Shown: positions 1-11,205, numbered from the stretch's first letter. The stretch: DNA of 49,374 nt from Lepiota brunneoincarnata (GCA_023014365.1 JAEBUN010000088.1:1-49374), one strand, 5' to 3'. Numbers and translations: made by a program. Notes: a model not told the origin generated them from the sequence alone.

Positions 1-1
1 A

Positions 2-1539
2 TCTCCTCCCACCATCCCTCGCTCGGATAAGGCAAAACTTCGCGATCTTGAGCTCAAACAAGTTCAAGCGTTCCTCAGTGATCCCATACGACCTCTGGAC
101 AAGGCTGACGATGCCTTCAAACGATTTATTCGATTTGCATCGGGTTTTTTCGTGCGAGACGGCAGGCTTTGGAAGAAGGACTTAAAGATGAAGCACAAGC
201 TGGTGGTACCCGAGAAAAATCGCTACAAGCTCATCCGTCAGGCCCATGATGAAATGGGACACAAGGGGATCTTCACTGTCCGCATACGACTTCTGGAACG
301 GTTCTGGTGGCCACATCTCGACCAGGACGTACGCTGGTACATCCAAACATGCCACGAGTGCCAGACAAGACTTTCCCATCATTTCTATATCCCACACCCC
401 CCCCCCCCAACCACCCCCACACCCACACACACCACACCCCCTACACCCCCCCCCCCACCCCCCATACGGTCCTACCCATTCACCCTTTCCGAAAAGCTTA
501 CATAGACACAATGTTCATGCCAAAGTCAAATGGCTACCGCTACATCGTCCACGCACGTTGCTCCCTATCCTCATACCCCGAGTGGCGAATGCTTCGTCTC
601 GAGAATGCCCGAACCCTCGGAACCTTTGTTTTTGAAGATATCCTCTGCAGATGGGGCGCTATCGAAGAAATAGTAACTGACAATGGCCCCGCCTTCGTAC
701 AAGCAGTCGAATTCCTTGCACAAAAATACAAGATAAATCACATCCGGATCTCACCCTACAACTCTCGAGCGAATGGTCCCGTGGAGCGTCGACATTTTGA
801 TGTCCGAGAGGCCTTGGTAAAGGCAGCTGAGGGAGACGAGAAAAGATGGACTACAGTAGCACCCTCCGTTTTCTGGGCTGAACGAGTATCCATTCAAAAA
901 TCTACGGGGTACTCACCTTATTACATAGCACATGGCATCGAACCCCTCCTTCCCTTCGATCTCGCTGAAGCTACATACCTCGCACCAAATCTCACCAAGC
1001 CCCTCTCAACAGCCGATCTCCTTGCAGCCCGGGCAATTCAGCTTCAAAAGCGGCCACAGGACCTGACAAAGGTTAAGGATATGGTACTCAAGGCTCGTTT
1101 CGAGTCTATACGACAGTTCAACGAGAAGTATTCTAATTCAATTCGGAACTTCGATTTCTCACCTGGCTCTCTCGTTTTGGTCAGAAATTCACGATACGAC
1201 CACGATGTGGGCAGCAAGACCAAGCCTAGGTATTACGGGCCACTCATGGTACTCAGGAAGACAACTGGAGGATCATACATTCTTGCCGAGCTTGATGGCT
1301 CAATCTCCAAGCTTCGCTTTGCAGCCTTCCGGCTCGTCCCTTATCACCCACGCGATCTTCGCACGATACCGGTCACGAAAATCACGGATATGCCACCTGA
1401 GGCCCTCGAGGAGTACACATATGACACGGAACCTTCCCATCGAGATGAGTTACAGCAAGTGACAGCCGACCAGGACCAATCCCCGCATATCGAAGGCTCG
1501 ATCCTATCTTGGGACGTAACTCCCATCGAGCCGAATTAG
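2..1539 (+). pseudogene. Ty3/gypsy polyprotein fragment (integrase), 5' end outside window
   Basis: This is the integrase end of a Ty3/gypsy retrotransposon, the part that inserts the cDNA copy into the host chromosome. The first frame is open from the window edge and carries the H2C2 zinc-binding domain (HDEMGH, then CHECQ, about positions 240-365). The catalytic core continues in another frame, with Asp in YIDTMF near 501, Asp in VTDNGP near 680 and Glu in PVERRHF near 780, so the DDE triad is present. A C-rich low-complexity tract lies between the two domains and shifts the frame, so no continuous polyprotein can be made as written. The core is followed by a typical integrase C-terminal tail and a stop at 1537-1539. 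Reverse transcriptase and RNase H would lie upstream of the window. There is no chromodomain at the end, unlike the element at 29.3-31.6 kb. Confidence 0.85.
390..466. repeat. C-rich low-complexity tract inside the integrase
   Basis: An almost purine-free run of CCC, CAC and ACA replaces the variable spacer between the zinc-binding domain and the catalytic core of the gypsy integrase. It puts the two halves in different frames. The length is close to that of a normal spacer, so it looks like expansion and turnover of a proline-coding spacer, not a foreign insertion. Long C runs are also prone to length errors in sequencing. Confidence 0.8.
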
Positions 1540-1717
1540 GTGTTCAACCACCTCGTTCACCACTTCCTCTCATCGCTGCCAATATCACAGTACCTGCCCA
1601 CAATAACTCTTTGACGCTCTTCCCACCTCTCTTTCCCACAATTCTGGCTCCCCTCAAACACTTGCAAACCCACCGTCGCTCTGACCGGGAGGTCAGTTTC
1701 TTAAGTACCCAGGAGAT

Positions 1718-1862
1718 GTAGAGGTGGGCAAGCGGCTACACCTGCAAAGGCTGCCTTATGCCACCTCTCGTAGGACTCGGAACCCAAACTCGGAACCCGA
1801 AATCCAAACTCGGATCAAGAAACTCGGAGCGCCCAGCTGAACAAAGCCGTTATCATTTCGCG
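1718..1862 (+). repeat. Dispersed hairpin repeat, copy R1
   Basis: First of six related copies in the window. It starts with GTAGAGGTGGGCA, forms a 5' hairpin from AGAGGTGG and CCACCTCT, passes through runs of the type CGGAACCC, and ends with ATCAAGAAACTCGGAGCGCC and a GCCGTTAT tail. Similarity to the other copies stops sharply on both sides, so the unit is about 145-170 bases. No protein is evident. It could be a SINE-like or other non-autonomous element; the class is not known to me. Confidence 0.65.
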
Positions 1863-2685
1863 ACATATCCCTTTCACTCGAAACCTCTTACATTCCCTAA
1901 CAAATAAATTTTCACTACTTTTCTATTCCTTTCCCTGAACTTGAACCATAGCATAAGTTTTCTCCCCATATATAGACTCCTCTGAGCCTCGCATACCACC
2001 CCTTTCATCTTTTCTATTCTGTTTTCCCATTTCCCTGTTAACGTAGTCGTGAAAACTTCACGATCTCTCCTGTTTCATGTTCCTTATTCTCCAGATTTGT
2101 TCTAGTATGATTATCTCTCGATTTTTCGATCCGTTTCGGTACAGAAAACATAGCTAGTACAATAATTTACTTGTATATAAAGTTCCGAGCTCACTTATGA
2201 GCTCGGCAGTCAATATAGGACCCAAAAACTCCCTCTCAGTCTCATTCTCCCTCTCTCTCTCGCTCTCTCGCAATTATCTCGTCTTTCCCGGTTTTCGAAG
2301 CCCAGTGGTTGTTTCGCCAACCACACTCGCCCCTTTGTTTGTTCGTGTTAGCGCTGTTTCGATCGTGTTTCGATTGTGTTTCGGTTTCGTTTCGGCGCCT
2401 TTCACGTGCTGAGGAGTCGAGTTCTCTTCAATATGTTCTTGCCTGTAGGAGTTGACGTACATCCTGTGACCGAAGAAAGAGCCATCCTTGAGAATGTAAA
2501 CTTCTATACCTGTACGAGAGGGTGGAATGTTCTTGGTGAGGTGAAAGGGCACAGTGAGGTTGAGTGGGCTTTGAGCGCGAGCACCTTGAGCGCGATAAGC
2601 TGTTGGTACACATGATCTCTCATATCTTCCTTTGCTTTTCCCTTCCCCCAATATATTACCGCTTAAATATACAGATTGGTATTGA
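1863..2685. other. Intergenic, LTR-like 3' region of the gypsy fragment
   Basis: No gene is seen. The stretch is pyrimidine-rich and contains a TATA-type promoter at 2173-2181, a hairpin just after it and a CTCTCT run near 2245-2270, which together resemble the promoter and leader of a retrotransposon LTR. I could not define TG and CA ends or find a second copy, so the LTR assignment is an inference from layout alone. Confidence 0.4.
2173..2206 (+). promoter_or_regulatory. TATA box followed by a perfect 9-bp hairpin
   Basis: TATATAAAG is followed four bases later by CCGAGCTCA, loop CTTA, TGAGCTCGG, a perfect inverted repeat with 9-base arms. If transcription starts 25-35 bases after the TATA box, the hairpin would sit at or just before the 5' end of the RNA. 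The surrounding sequence looks like an LTR, but its ends are not clear. Confidence 0.5.
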
Positions 2686-5441
2686 TTAATTTGCCCTCAC
2701 CTTACGAGCTTCATCACGAAGTGGTGTGATCAATCGTTCCAGCAGGGTTTTCTCTTCCTTTGACTCTACTCCGAGGCACAGATGGTTGGGATCCAATTCG
2801 AGCCGCTCTGCGGTTAGACCATCTGCAACGCCGTCACGTTTACTCACAACGGCCAAGATCATGATTGCATTTTCCCCTTCATAGCGGTGATGAATCCTCC
2901 GAACATGCTTACCACAGTGTTCTCCTTTGATAACGACGAGTGCGGCATTATCGCGTGTTGGGCTAGGATGCTTCGGAGTAACCCATGCTGACGGCAGTGT
3001 TGAGGTCTTGTTGTATATAGTGTGTTTGATGACAGGCTGTCCACGTTCAAGCTGTACTGTCACGATGAAGACCTTTCCCTTGAAGCTTGACGCATGGCCG
3101 GTAACCCTGAGTTGAACACCAGCAAGTCGCTGGTCTAGTAGTGGGTGCTCGATGGTGGGTTGCTCCGGAGGCTGAGGGAGGTGAAGGGTGGGAAATGGTG
3201 CCCAGAGGCTTGGGGGGGAAGCAGGCCGTGAGATGGGGGATAGTGGGGAGCGGCTGGAGCCTGGAAGTGGATCCCAGGACTCAGAGTCACGCATGGGGGT
3301 CCTTGATGATGGGTCCCAGGCGGGCGTTGAGGAGGACCCCTCAGGCATGGGAGTCCTTGAGGATGGATCCCAGGCAGGCGTCGAATAAGACCCCCCAGGC
3401 ATTGGGGTGTGGCCGATGGATGGACCTGGCGTTGGTACAGTTTTTGAGTGGGCTGGCTGGGGAAGGGAAGGGCGTGGGGCGTGGGGGTCAATGTTCTTCG
3501 GCCAGAACAGCGAACTTTGTGGGCGGTGGTAATCAAATAATTTACATTTGTCGCTAGGAAATGTAACGTGGTTAGTTAGTGACGTTTCCCTGTGAATTCA
3601 CGTACTTGGCCTCTACAAGATCGTCATAGTCAAAGTGCTCCTCTTTAAATGGGGTGGCTGGAGCAATGTGATTGTATTCTACGAGTACCTTGAGGCCACT
3701 CGCAGTGGGTTGCTTGGGGTTGACCGTCTTGACTGTCCCTGAGAATCCCTTCATGGGGTGTTTTGGCTTGACGATGATGACGGTGGCCCCTCTCCAAGGA
3801 ATTGGATCGTTGCGGAGACGGCCTTGTACCCGTGGGGGCTCACCACTGTGTGAGAATGACGGGAGGCCGACTTTGATCCAGTTTACGTGGAATTGAGAGT
3901 CCTATGAGAATGGTTAGCTTAGAATGAGGGTACTGAAGCATATCGTACCTTTACAGAATGTTCTGCTGTTGGATCCACCTCTCCTCCCCCGGTGGATATG
4001 TACTCGACAATGTGAGCCAGGTCGCCCTCAACCTTCTCTACCCATCCTGTCTGACCGTGCTTGGAACCACTAATGACTGTTACAAAGTCGCCAACTTTGA
4101 CGTACTTGCGCAGATCTGACCAAGGTATGCTGAAGATGCCCTCGCCTGTGGCAAGGTCAACTTCAACGTGCTCTTGTCCCACCAATGTAATGCGGCCACG
4201 CTTGCTGGTGGATTTCACTAGCACTTCTTCGTCCTCGTCGAACTTCCATTCCAGGGGCGGGGGAAAGGTCGCAGTGAGAATGTTGGGATGCTGTGTTTGG
4301 CGGAAAAGGTCGAAATGGGCAGTGGGGATACGGATGGCAGTAGTGGAAATTGAATGGTGGTCAAAGTCCTTGCGAATGAGGCCATGTTCGAATCTAGCGT
4401 TGTTGTGACGGTAGATATTGTCCTTGACCTTGGAAACGTCAATCCCGTAGCGTGCCTTGAGGGAAGCGGGGTCGAATAGAGCAGGGTTTGGAGGGGGCTC
4501 GCGGCGTTTCCTCTTCAACGAGTTCGATGAGTTGAAACGTAGACGGGGTATCAAAAGTAGGGTAACACCCCACTCCTCTACCGCCGTCGTGTACCCTATA
4601 TCTCCTTTATATATTCCCCTACATACTCGCACCCATGTCCCAACCGTCGCTTGAGCTGCAGGATCTCGCCACTGCAGAGTCTTCTTCCAGTCTTGTGGGT
4701 TGACTTTGCTCCTAACGGGGCCATTGTGACGGCTGTAGCGAACACCAGGTGCCTTCTCCAGGAGGGAGAGCAGCTGTTTGTTCATGGTGGCTTCGATGTA
4801 GACGTAGCCGCGTGTTGAGGTGGTCGTGAAGGCCGAGCGTATTTCATACTTTGGGGCCGCCATCTGAAGAAGGAAGAAAACGAGTTCTTCCTCTATTCCA
4901 TACTAGGGGGATTATAGATTTATGAGCTGTGAGACTTGAGTGAACGGTGAAAGGGACTTACCCTGCAAGAGATTCGCCAGAGCGGACATGTGGCTAGCTC
5001 TGGATCCCTCGCAAGTTCCTCATCCTGGGTGGTCTCGTGTTTGGAGCACTGTGGAAGTAAAGCCAGAGGCACGACTTGCGAGGTATTTGTCGTTGGGGGG
5101 CTTTCGTTCTGCACGTAGCGTTCGGAGATGCGTTTCAATAAATCGTCGAGGCGTCCTCTGTCGTCGTCAGAGTCGCAGTTGGCATTGATCTCCCTGTAGG
5201 AGATATAGTCGCCGCCAACGTCGTTATCTAGGAGGTCTTGTGGACTTGAGTCAGTAGATATTGGAAGCAATCGTGACAACGCACCCATATCTTGCTCCTC
5301 CTCCTCCTCCTCCTCACTGGAGGGATCGCGGTCTGCATCCCGAGCCTCAATATCTACAAAGCGCTGAATCTCGGTGGGGATCTATTTCAGGGTCGTGAGC
5401 ATTGTTCGTGGACCCGGTACAGTCGTTGTAGTGTTGGGCAT
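2686..5441 (-). CDS. Spt5-like transcription elongation factor paralogue (NGN, KOW, CTR repeats)
   Basis: A multi-exon homologue of Spt5, the DSIF subunit that binds RNA polymerase II. Exons read on the minus strand: a possible first exon 5441-5421 (uncertain, weak donor), 5363-4962, 4863-3949, 3901-3606, 3553-2686. The last three junctions are strong GT-AG sites that keep phase, giving about 830 residues. The order is: an acidic N-terminal stretch with FVDIEAR and a run of Glu; an NGN domain split by an intron after CPLWRISCR and continuing KYEIRSAF; KOW-type segments (WVRVCRGIYKGDIG, VTVISGSKHGQTGW, VIIVKPKHPMKGFSG); two TPAWDPSSRTP repeats like the Spt5 C-terminal repeat; and a final basic domain with LVVIKGEHCGKHVRR. 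It is shorter than a canonical Spt5 of about 1,000 residues and has few C-terminal repeats, so it is probably one of an expanded, fast-evolving set and not the essential Spt5. Fold-back elements lie in its upstream region. Confidence 0.8.
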
Positions 5442-5548
5442 CGGTACGTCCCGACCTGGCTTTCGTCCTCGACGTGCCTTTATTTTTTATTTATTTCCTG
5501 AACGCCATTCGAGAGGGCATGCAGCCATTTCGTGTCTTGGCGAGATGC

Positions 5549-5925
5549 GTTATTTTTACACGCTATACTACAGGGCTGTCTACGAGAAGATTGATTAATG
5601 GGGACTTACCATGATGGGGTGATGGTGGTGTTGCGGAAAGTGGGAAAGCGTGAGAATGATGGCGACCGGCTGTTGATGAGGGTCGAGAGTTTGGACGTCG
5701 GGTATATCGGGGTTATAGGTCTCCGGTTGCCGGTTGTTTGGTAGGGTGTTTGGCTGCCGGGCATACCCGCGTTGTTTGTCGAAAGCCCTCGGATTGTTTG
5801 TTCATCGGGCTATCACCAAATAACACCACGCGTGCCCTTTTTGGTGTGGCCGGTATAGCCCGAGGCCAAACAGCCCCAAATAACCTGTGCGCCGGCTTGT
5901 TCGTCATCGACGCCTCGCACTGATG
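5549..5925. mobile_element. Fold-back (MITE-like) element, copy 1, right arm degraded
   Basis: The left arm carries GACTTACCATGA, GGGAAAGCGTGAGAATGATG and TCGAGAGTTTGGACGTCGGG, shared with copies at 5994 and 11538. The expected mirror-image right arm is largely eroded; only short inverted pieces such as CCGGTATAGCCCGAGG remain. There is no coding capacity. It sits in the 5' region of the minus-strand Spt5-like gene and could influence its promoter, which is speculation. Confidence 0.55.
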
Positions 5926-5993
5926 TTGTCAACCTCTGTGGTTATTTTCGAGGGGCGACGCAGTAGATTTCGTATGTCTCAGGGCCGCGGCCA

Positions 5994-6390
5994 TTTTTAT
6001 TTACTATGCTGATGGGCCTGTCTACTAGAAATTACCATGGTGAGATGATGGTGGTCGCGTGGAAAGTGGGAAAGCGTGAGAATATGTAGATGTGTTATTG
6101 ATGAGGGACGAGAGTTTGTGCGTCGGGTATACCGGTAATGTCAGTTACCGAGGTGATCTAAGCGTGAGATGATAATCGTTATTTGTTAAAGGGCTTTGCA
6201 TTGTTTGGTTCTCAGCTATATCGGGTCGACAAAGTCCCAAACAATGAGGGGTCATTGCCAAATACGGCTTCGGTAAGTCTGACAGCCGGTATACCCGACG
6301 GCCCAACTTTCGGGCGTCATCAGCCGTGAGCTAACATCATTCTCACGCTTTCTCTCTTTCACTAGAACCACCACCTTGTACTGTAGTAAC
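5994..6390. mobile_element. Fold-back (MITE-like) element, copy 2
   Basis: The left arm has GGGAAAGCGTGAGAAT and GTCGGGTATACCGG. The right arm reads the complement: CCGGTATACCCGAC, then CATTCTCACGCTTTCTC, then an AACCACCACC end that mirrors the GGTGG of the left arm. The arms are long and imperfect with a short core and no open frame, as expected for a non-autonomous terminal-inverted-repeat DNA transposon. The target-site duplication was not resolved, so the exact ends are approximate. Confidence 0.65.
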
Positions 6391-7754
6391 TAGTCGTACC
6401 GTTAGTATCTCTAATGAAATCACATCGGCCTCGTTGGAGAATGCACGATGCACGCAATCTGCTGGGTATGCACTGGCCGCAGCCCAGATAAATCGTCTAG
6501 GACGAGTGTGCGTTGGTGGGTCCAGACCACTCGTTGCGGACGAGCACCGGCGTATTGACGAGGTTGGCTGGTTTTGCAGGTATTAGTGTTCAGGATCGGT
6601 CGTCAAGGAAGGAACAGCGGTGTGGGGTGGTAGAGGCTACTTGGTCGTGCAGGTCCCGACATTCCGAAACACTCATCAAGGACGAGTACCGTACAAGCGG
6701 TGAGTTACTGGCTACCCCTGTCCAGAGCTGTGCGGGCATTGACTACATGGACAGCCTAGGTTTGGGTGAGGCGTCGCTCTTCTATATACTAGTACTATCG
6801 TACTCTGAATATCAATAGGAAAATACGCGTTAGTGCGTGCGTGTGTTGGCCCTGGCGTGCACCGAAGCCTCTGCAAATTCCAATTGCCGTCCTAATTTGT
6901 TTTGGAATCCCGAGGAATTTGGGTCGTTCGAAGGCCGTCGCCGTAAGTCCTCCATTGTTCGCTTCCTTTGTGGGCATGATTGATAGCTGTTGTCGATGTC
7001 TAGCTGGATCTCATCCTCCTGTAACGTCTTATCGTCGTCCTTGAATAGAATTCCGGACATGAAATGTGTCTAGTTCCCGTATGCGCGGCAGATAGGGCAC
7101 TATTTTCTTGTCTTGCAGTCGAGCAGGTAGTTTATTATTTTACTTTACGAATACTATCGTCATTCTTATCACCCAGGAATTTCTTCTCAGATCCTGCGAA
7201 ATGGCCAAGCGGGCATTTGGTGTTGGATAGCTGAGTTGGGGAGGGGAATGAATCGATAACGGTAGCACACTAAGGGTACGCAAGAGTACCATTATGGCCC
7301 GGATAAAACCCTGCTAAGTTGAAAGATACAGGTCGACTGCCCTCGATGGCTGACGAAGAACATGATGGCTTCATCTGCTTTGTGCTTACGGGCGAGTATG
7401 TCGGCGAAGGTTCATACGCTAAACAAGCCTTCTTGGATCCAATTCAGAATGTAATCCGCTGCAGGACTTATCTATCATGCCCTCCCTCCCTTTCTTACCC
7501 CAACTCTTAGCCGGCCGTTGAAAGCGTCCACCCGTCCATTCTCTGGGGGTTTCAGCTTGTTAACTCGAGCTCGCACCAACATTTAGGTGTAGGTCCGGCC
7601 CCGGGCATGGGTTTAGTCGAATGGGCTCGCTTTCCCCGGGCTCACGGCTACTGGGGAGGGTATTTGGCACTGGGTAGGGCGGGCTGCTGCTCCCTTCCAT
7701 CCTCTGGGGCATGAATCAGACAGAATCACCATCATCACTCCCCATGCTACATGC
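6391..7754. other. Intergenic, no gene recognised
   Basis: Only short unrelated open stretches are present. None shows a recognisable motif or convincing splice structure. The string GTACGCAAGAGTAC near 7275 has a near match, GTACGCAAAGAGTAC, near 12876. Confidence 0.5.
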
Positions 7755-8030
7755 TCTCCCTTCCCCCCCTCCTTTGTTCCCCTCGCGCTTTTCTTGTAGC
7801 CCTGATGCTTGCCTCGAAATTCACTCAAGGCAAGCATTATTCCAACCGCGCTTCGGTGGACTTTCTGGCCTTCCAGTATGAGAAATTGGACGCTGCAAAC
7901 GTGCCCTTGGTGGTACCCCGGAGTGGTGCCTACGGTTTGGTAAGAGCCCTGTCCAATCTCCGTGTAGTGGGTTACCAACGCTCAACAACTTGACTCATCA
8001 GACTGTGACCCGCTCGCAGAGCAGAGGTAA
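7755..8030 (+). pseudogene. Cyclin-like gene relic
   Basis: The translation near 7795-7860 reads LMLASKFTQGKHYSNRA, the characteristic helix of fungal cyclin-box proteins of the PCL type. After one frame change near 7861 the sequence continues GLPV-stop-EIGRCKRALGG and then PEWCLRFGKSP, matching the usual GLP.REIGRCERALG pattern. The stop is a TGA where the family has Arg, fitting CGA to TGA. Downstream, TVTRSQSR near 8000 may be the start of the usual tail. With a frameshift, a stop and no clear start exon, this is a fragment of a decayed gene. The family call rests on motif recognition by eye. Confidence 0.65.
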
Positions 8031-9871
8031 CGTTCCGTCACTGCCCTCCACCCGCTCCCCATCTTGATTCCCTCAGGGTGTAGACTCTGCTACACGCCTT
8101 CTGCACTCCCTCCACCAGCTGAAAGTTGGCAGATCTCCGCGATACCTGTCCGTTCATGGGGTTCAAGACCTTCCCTGTCTGGATCCTCCGCGATAACCTT
8201 ACATTATGGACTTTTTATACATCAATAGTCTCCCTGTATACGTCGCTTGCATGTTGTCCTTCCTTCGCCCCAGGTATCGCTGTAGATCGTTTGATTATAT
8301 CTAGTCTACTTGTTTTTCATTGTTGGATCTCTTAAGATAGCGTATATGCAGTTAAGCCCCAGCTTTGGATGTAAACGATTAGAACCCATATCCTTCCGCC
8401 TACCCTTCTGTAAGAATACTAGCCCTGACACTATCACATGTGGACGCTGATGCCTAGCATAGAAACTACCTGCCAACAGGTAATGTAACGCAAAGTATAA
8501 GGCGCCACCATGTAACCACTGGTTCACACCGCACTTTTTCACGCCAATCTTGCTTTGGGTGTGTTTTAGTACCCACGGGCCTGGTGAGTTACCGTTCAAC
8601 CCTTGGTTCTCGCACCTCCAACCCAACTAACTCATTTACTCCCAGAGAAGTGGCGAAGGATTGGCTAGCGTACACTCCTTGCTCCTTGCTCCTTGTCCGA
8701 GCTCACTAACATCGAATTCAGCAACGCCGAGTTCAGCGACAACGAATTCTACCGGACCGACGAATTCGGCAGGACCACCGTTCCCAAAGCCACGCAACTA
8801 CCCAGCAGTCACCTACTTATAAATGCGAACACGACCCCTCACCCTACCCCGGTACCTGGCCCTTCTAAGCGGTGCGGGCTTTAGTACCCCGTCAGCCCGC
8901 CATGATTGACCTTTCCCCAGCTATCTAGGCAGCATCGAAAACGTCAACACACCAGGCAGCTTAAAGGGGCCAGGCTGGGTCAGGTTCTGCAAGGAAAAGA
9001 ATTCCACCTGGTCATTGACGCGTCAATTGGTTGGTTGCGGCGGTGTTGGCTTGACCCCTGAGCAGGCGATAGAGAAAATTGCTAGAGGTGGATTTTTCTG
9101 GGAAACGAATGAAGTCGCTCAGAGCTTCCGACAGGCCCACGTTGAGGGCCCCCCAAAGGAAAGCTTTAAAGTCATTGAGTGGAACGGCAGGTGGGTTTAG
9201 CTCCATTCGACCTCGCTGCTCAGCTAATGTAGTGCAACTCAGTATATGCACGAGCGATGGTTGATTGTGGTCATGGTCGCACCCTCTTCCTCGGGGGACC
9301 TCACTATATTTCTCCCAAATTGCTAACGTTGGCAGTGGTGAGTGTATGGTTTCCTCACAAGGGTTTTGGTCGTTTCTGAAGACAAAGGCGACATGCAGCC
9401 AGTCTCCAAGATTGATTCTCCAAAGGGTATCAACTCTACTTGCTACCTCCGATCCCCCCTCACCCTGCATCCTCGGTCGGCCGATAGAAATGAATAGGAA
9501 AAAAATGGGGTCTTAATTGAGTAGGAGCCATGTTTCACTATGCTTGTTAACATGCGCTTTGGGTCGAAAGCAGTACCTGGATTTCGAGATAGACTCAATT
9601 ATCAGACTCACGACTGTCTCCCTTGAGTAGGTCTGCTATTTTTTTTTTTTTTCGTTTTTTGTGATACTTCATTTGAGCGGTTATTTCTTTTTGGCATAGT
9701 CACGATCGTTTGTAATGGCTGCTCACATTTGACCCTATAGTCCTCCAAAAACCTGTCTCAAAAACCCTGTCATTCAGATGACGTGGAGATTTGTTTCGGC
9801 AGCCGGCTACCCAAAAAATTTATCGCCTTTCCCCTTGGTCAGATTTCACCGGTAGGACAAGTATTGGTTGC
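8031..9871. other. Intergenic, no gene recognised
   Basis: Contains AATTC-rich micro-repeats near 8708-8770 and a T run with a T-rich flank at about 9641-9660. A 152-residue minus-strand open frame at 9012-9470 has no recognisable domain and no splice context, so I do not call it. Confidence 0.5.
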
Positions 9872-9880
9872 TATAAAATA
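9872..9880 (+). promoter_or_regulatory. TATA box of the following gene
   Basis: TATAAAATA lies 95 bases upstream of the first ATG (9968) of the gene that follows. The leader between them is pyrimidine- and A-rich and free of other ATGs. This supports transcription to the right from this point. Confidence 0.55.
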
Positions 9881-9967
9881 ACCTCCCCCCGCGACTTATG
9901 CTCTCTCAAACCTGTACTCCAACAGATTTTTGAACTCCCCGCTCAATAACGCCTCCACACTACCAAG

Positions 9968-11117
9968 ATGTTCCCCTCTGATAATTTTGATGCTGTCTAC
10001 AGCGGCCCCTCCCAAGATGCGCACGCCCGGCATGCTGATGGTTCGGGCACTGCCCAACACGCTCAAGATGTGAGTTATGACTCATGTTCGATTTTACTAG
10101 CGACAAATGACCGCTTTCATAGTCGACAGCCACATATGAAGTAAGGCACTCCCTTGGACTTGAATATGGACTCACTAACTTCTTCGCCCAGGTTAAACCC
10201 CCAACCAACAGGTCAGCCAAGCACAAACCCACCTCCACAAAGCAAGGTAAGCTTTCAAACATAATTAAGGTATACACTTCTGATAACTGACCACCCAAAC
10301 ACAGTCCTGGGGCGCCCCAAAGCAGACCCCCGCTCGCAACCATGGCCAGACCCTTCACCCCTTTACTGGCTTGCCCAGAGAACCCCTTGCATACCAAAAC
10401 CTTCCCAAATCCCCCCCTCTCTCCACTAACCGCCATCTCCTCCCCAAACCCACAGCTCTCACCGCTCAAAGGAGACCCCCTCCTACCAGCACTCCAGGAG
10501 CATCCGCTTGGTCTTCGTCATCTTCCTCCACCCGCAGTCTCAAACATCCGCGAGCCTCGCCACCAGACGACTTTGAGGAATTAGCCCGCTCTGCCAAGAG
10601 GAGAAGGGCTGTAGAACAGATTTCGACTCGAGAGTACATTGACAGGATAAAGCAGGCAATCAAGCAGGTACAAGGCCTCTGTACTTACTGCCTCGTCAAT
10701 GAAGACTCCGACAACACTCACATGGCCAACGATTGCCCTTTCCTAGATTTCAAGGAGTTGGAAGAGTGGCGTCGAGTTATCAAATACATCAGGCGCATCC
10801 ACGGTCCCCAGTGTTTTTACTGCCACATACCGCAGCTTAGCGACGACCTTCACCCATTCTTACCAGCGTCAACACCACAGCAGGCAGGATCCTATGACAG
10901 CTGCAGGTACAGGGACTTGGTGCTTCCGCTGATTTACTCAGTTGTCTCACATGCTGAGTACCGGCAACTGGCTGAATCCTATTTCGGTGTTGAATGGGAA
11001 AGCCCTGCAGCATTGGCTGCCTGGCTTTGTGCTCCGCCTGTCGAGGGTCATGTAAATAATACTATGGCTCTATTCTTGTGGTATTTAGAGCTCCAATCTA
11101 CTTATAATAACCTTTAG
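9968..11117 (+). CDS. Uncharacterised protein with CxxC-type zinc motifs
   Basis: Four exons can be placed: 9968-10069, 10123-10140, 10192-10246 and 10305-11117, each with GT-AG sites. From the first ATG (9968) the phase is off by one base at the last junction; from the second ATG (10017) all four exons join in frame and give about 312 residues. Either the downstream ATG is used or the gene has a one-base lesion. The N-terminal third is rich in Pro, Ser, Asn and Gln, followed by a basic stretch (RSAKRRRA). The C-terminal half has a likely metal-binding array: CTYC, then H and C in HMANDCPF, then CFYCHIPQ and a further H. I do not recognise the exact family; similar Cys/His blocks occur in repeat-associated Agaricomycete proteins. 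A nucleic-acid-binding role would be an inference. Confidence 0.6.
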
Positions 11118-11205
11118 CCATTAGCCATTATTCTACACTCTGTATTGTGACCCACTTCTATACCCTTGTGTCTTTACAAACATTTTATTGAACTCAGTCC
11201 AATGT

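Noticed and set aside
9012..9470. Minus-strand open frame of 152 residues
   Set aside because: No recognisable motif, no splice partners and no promoter context.
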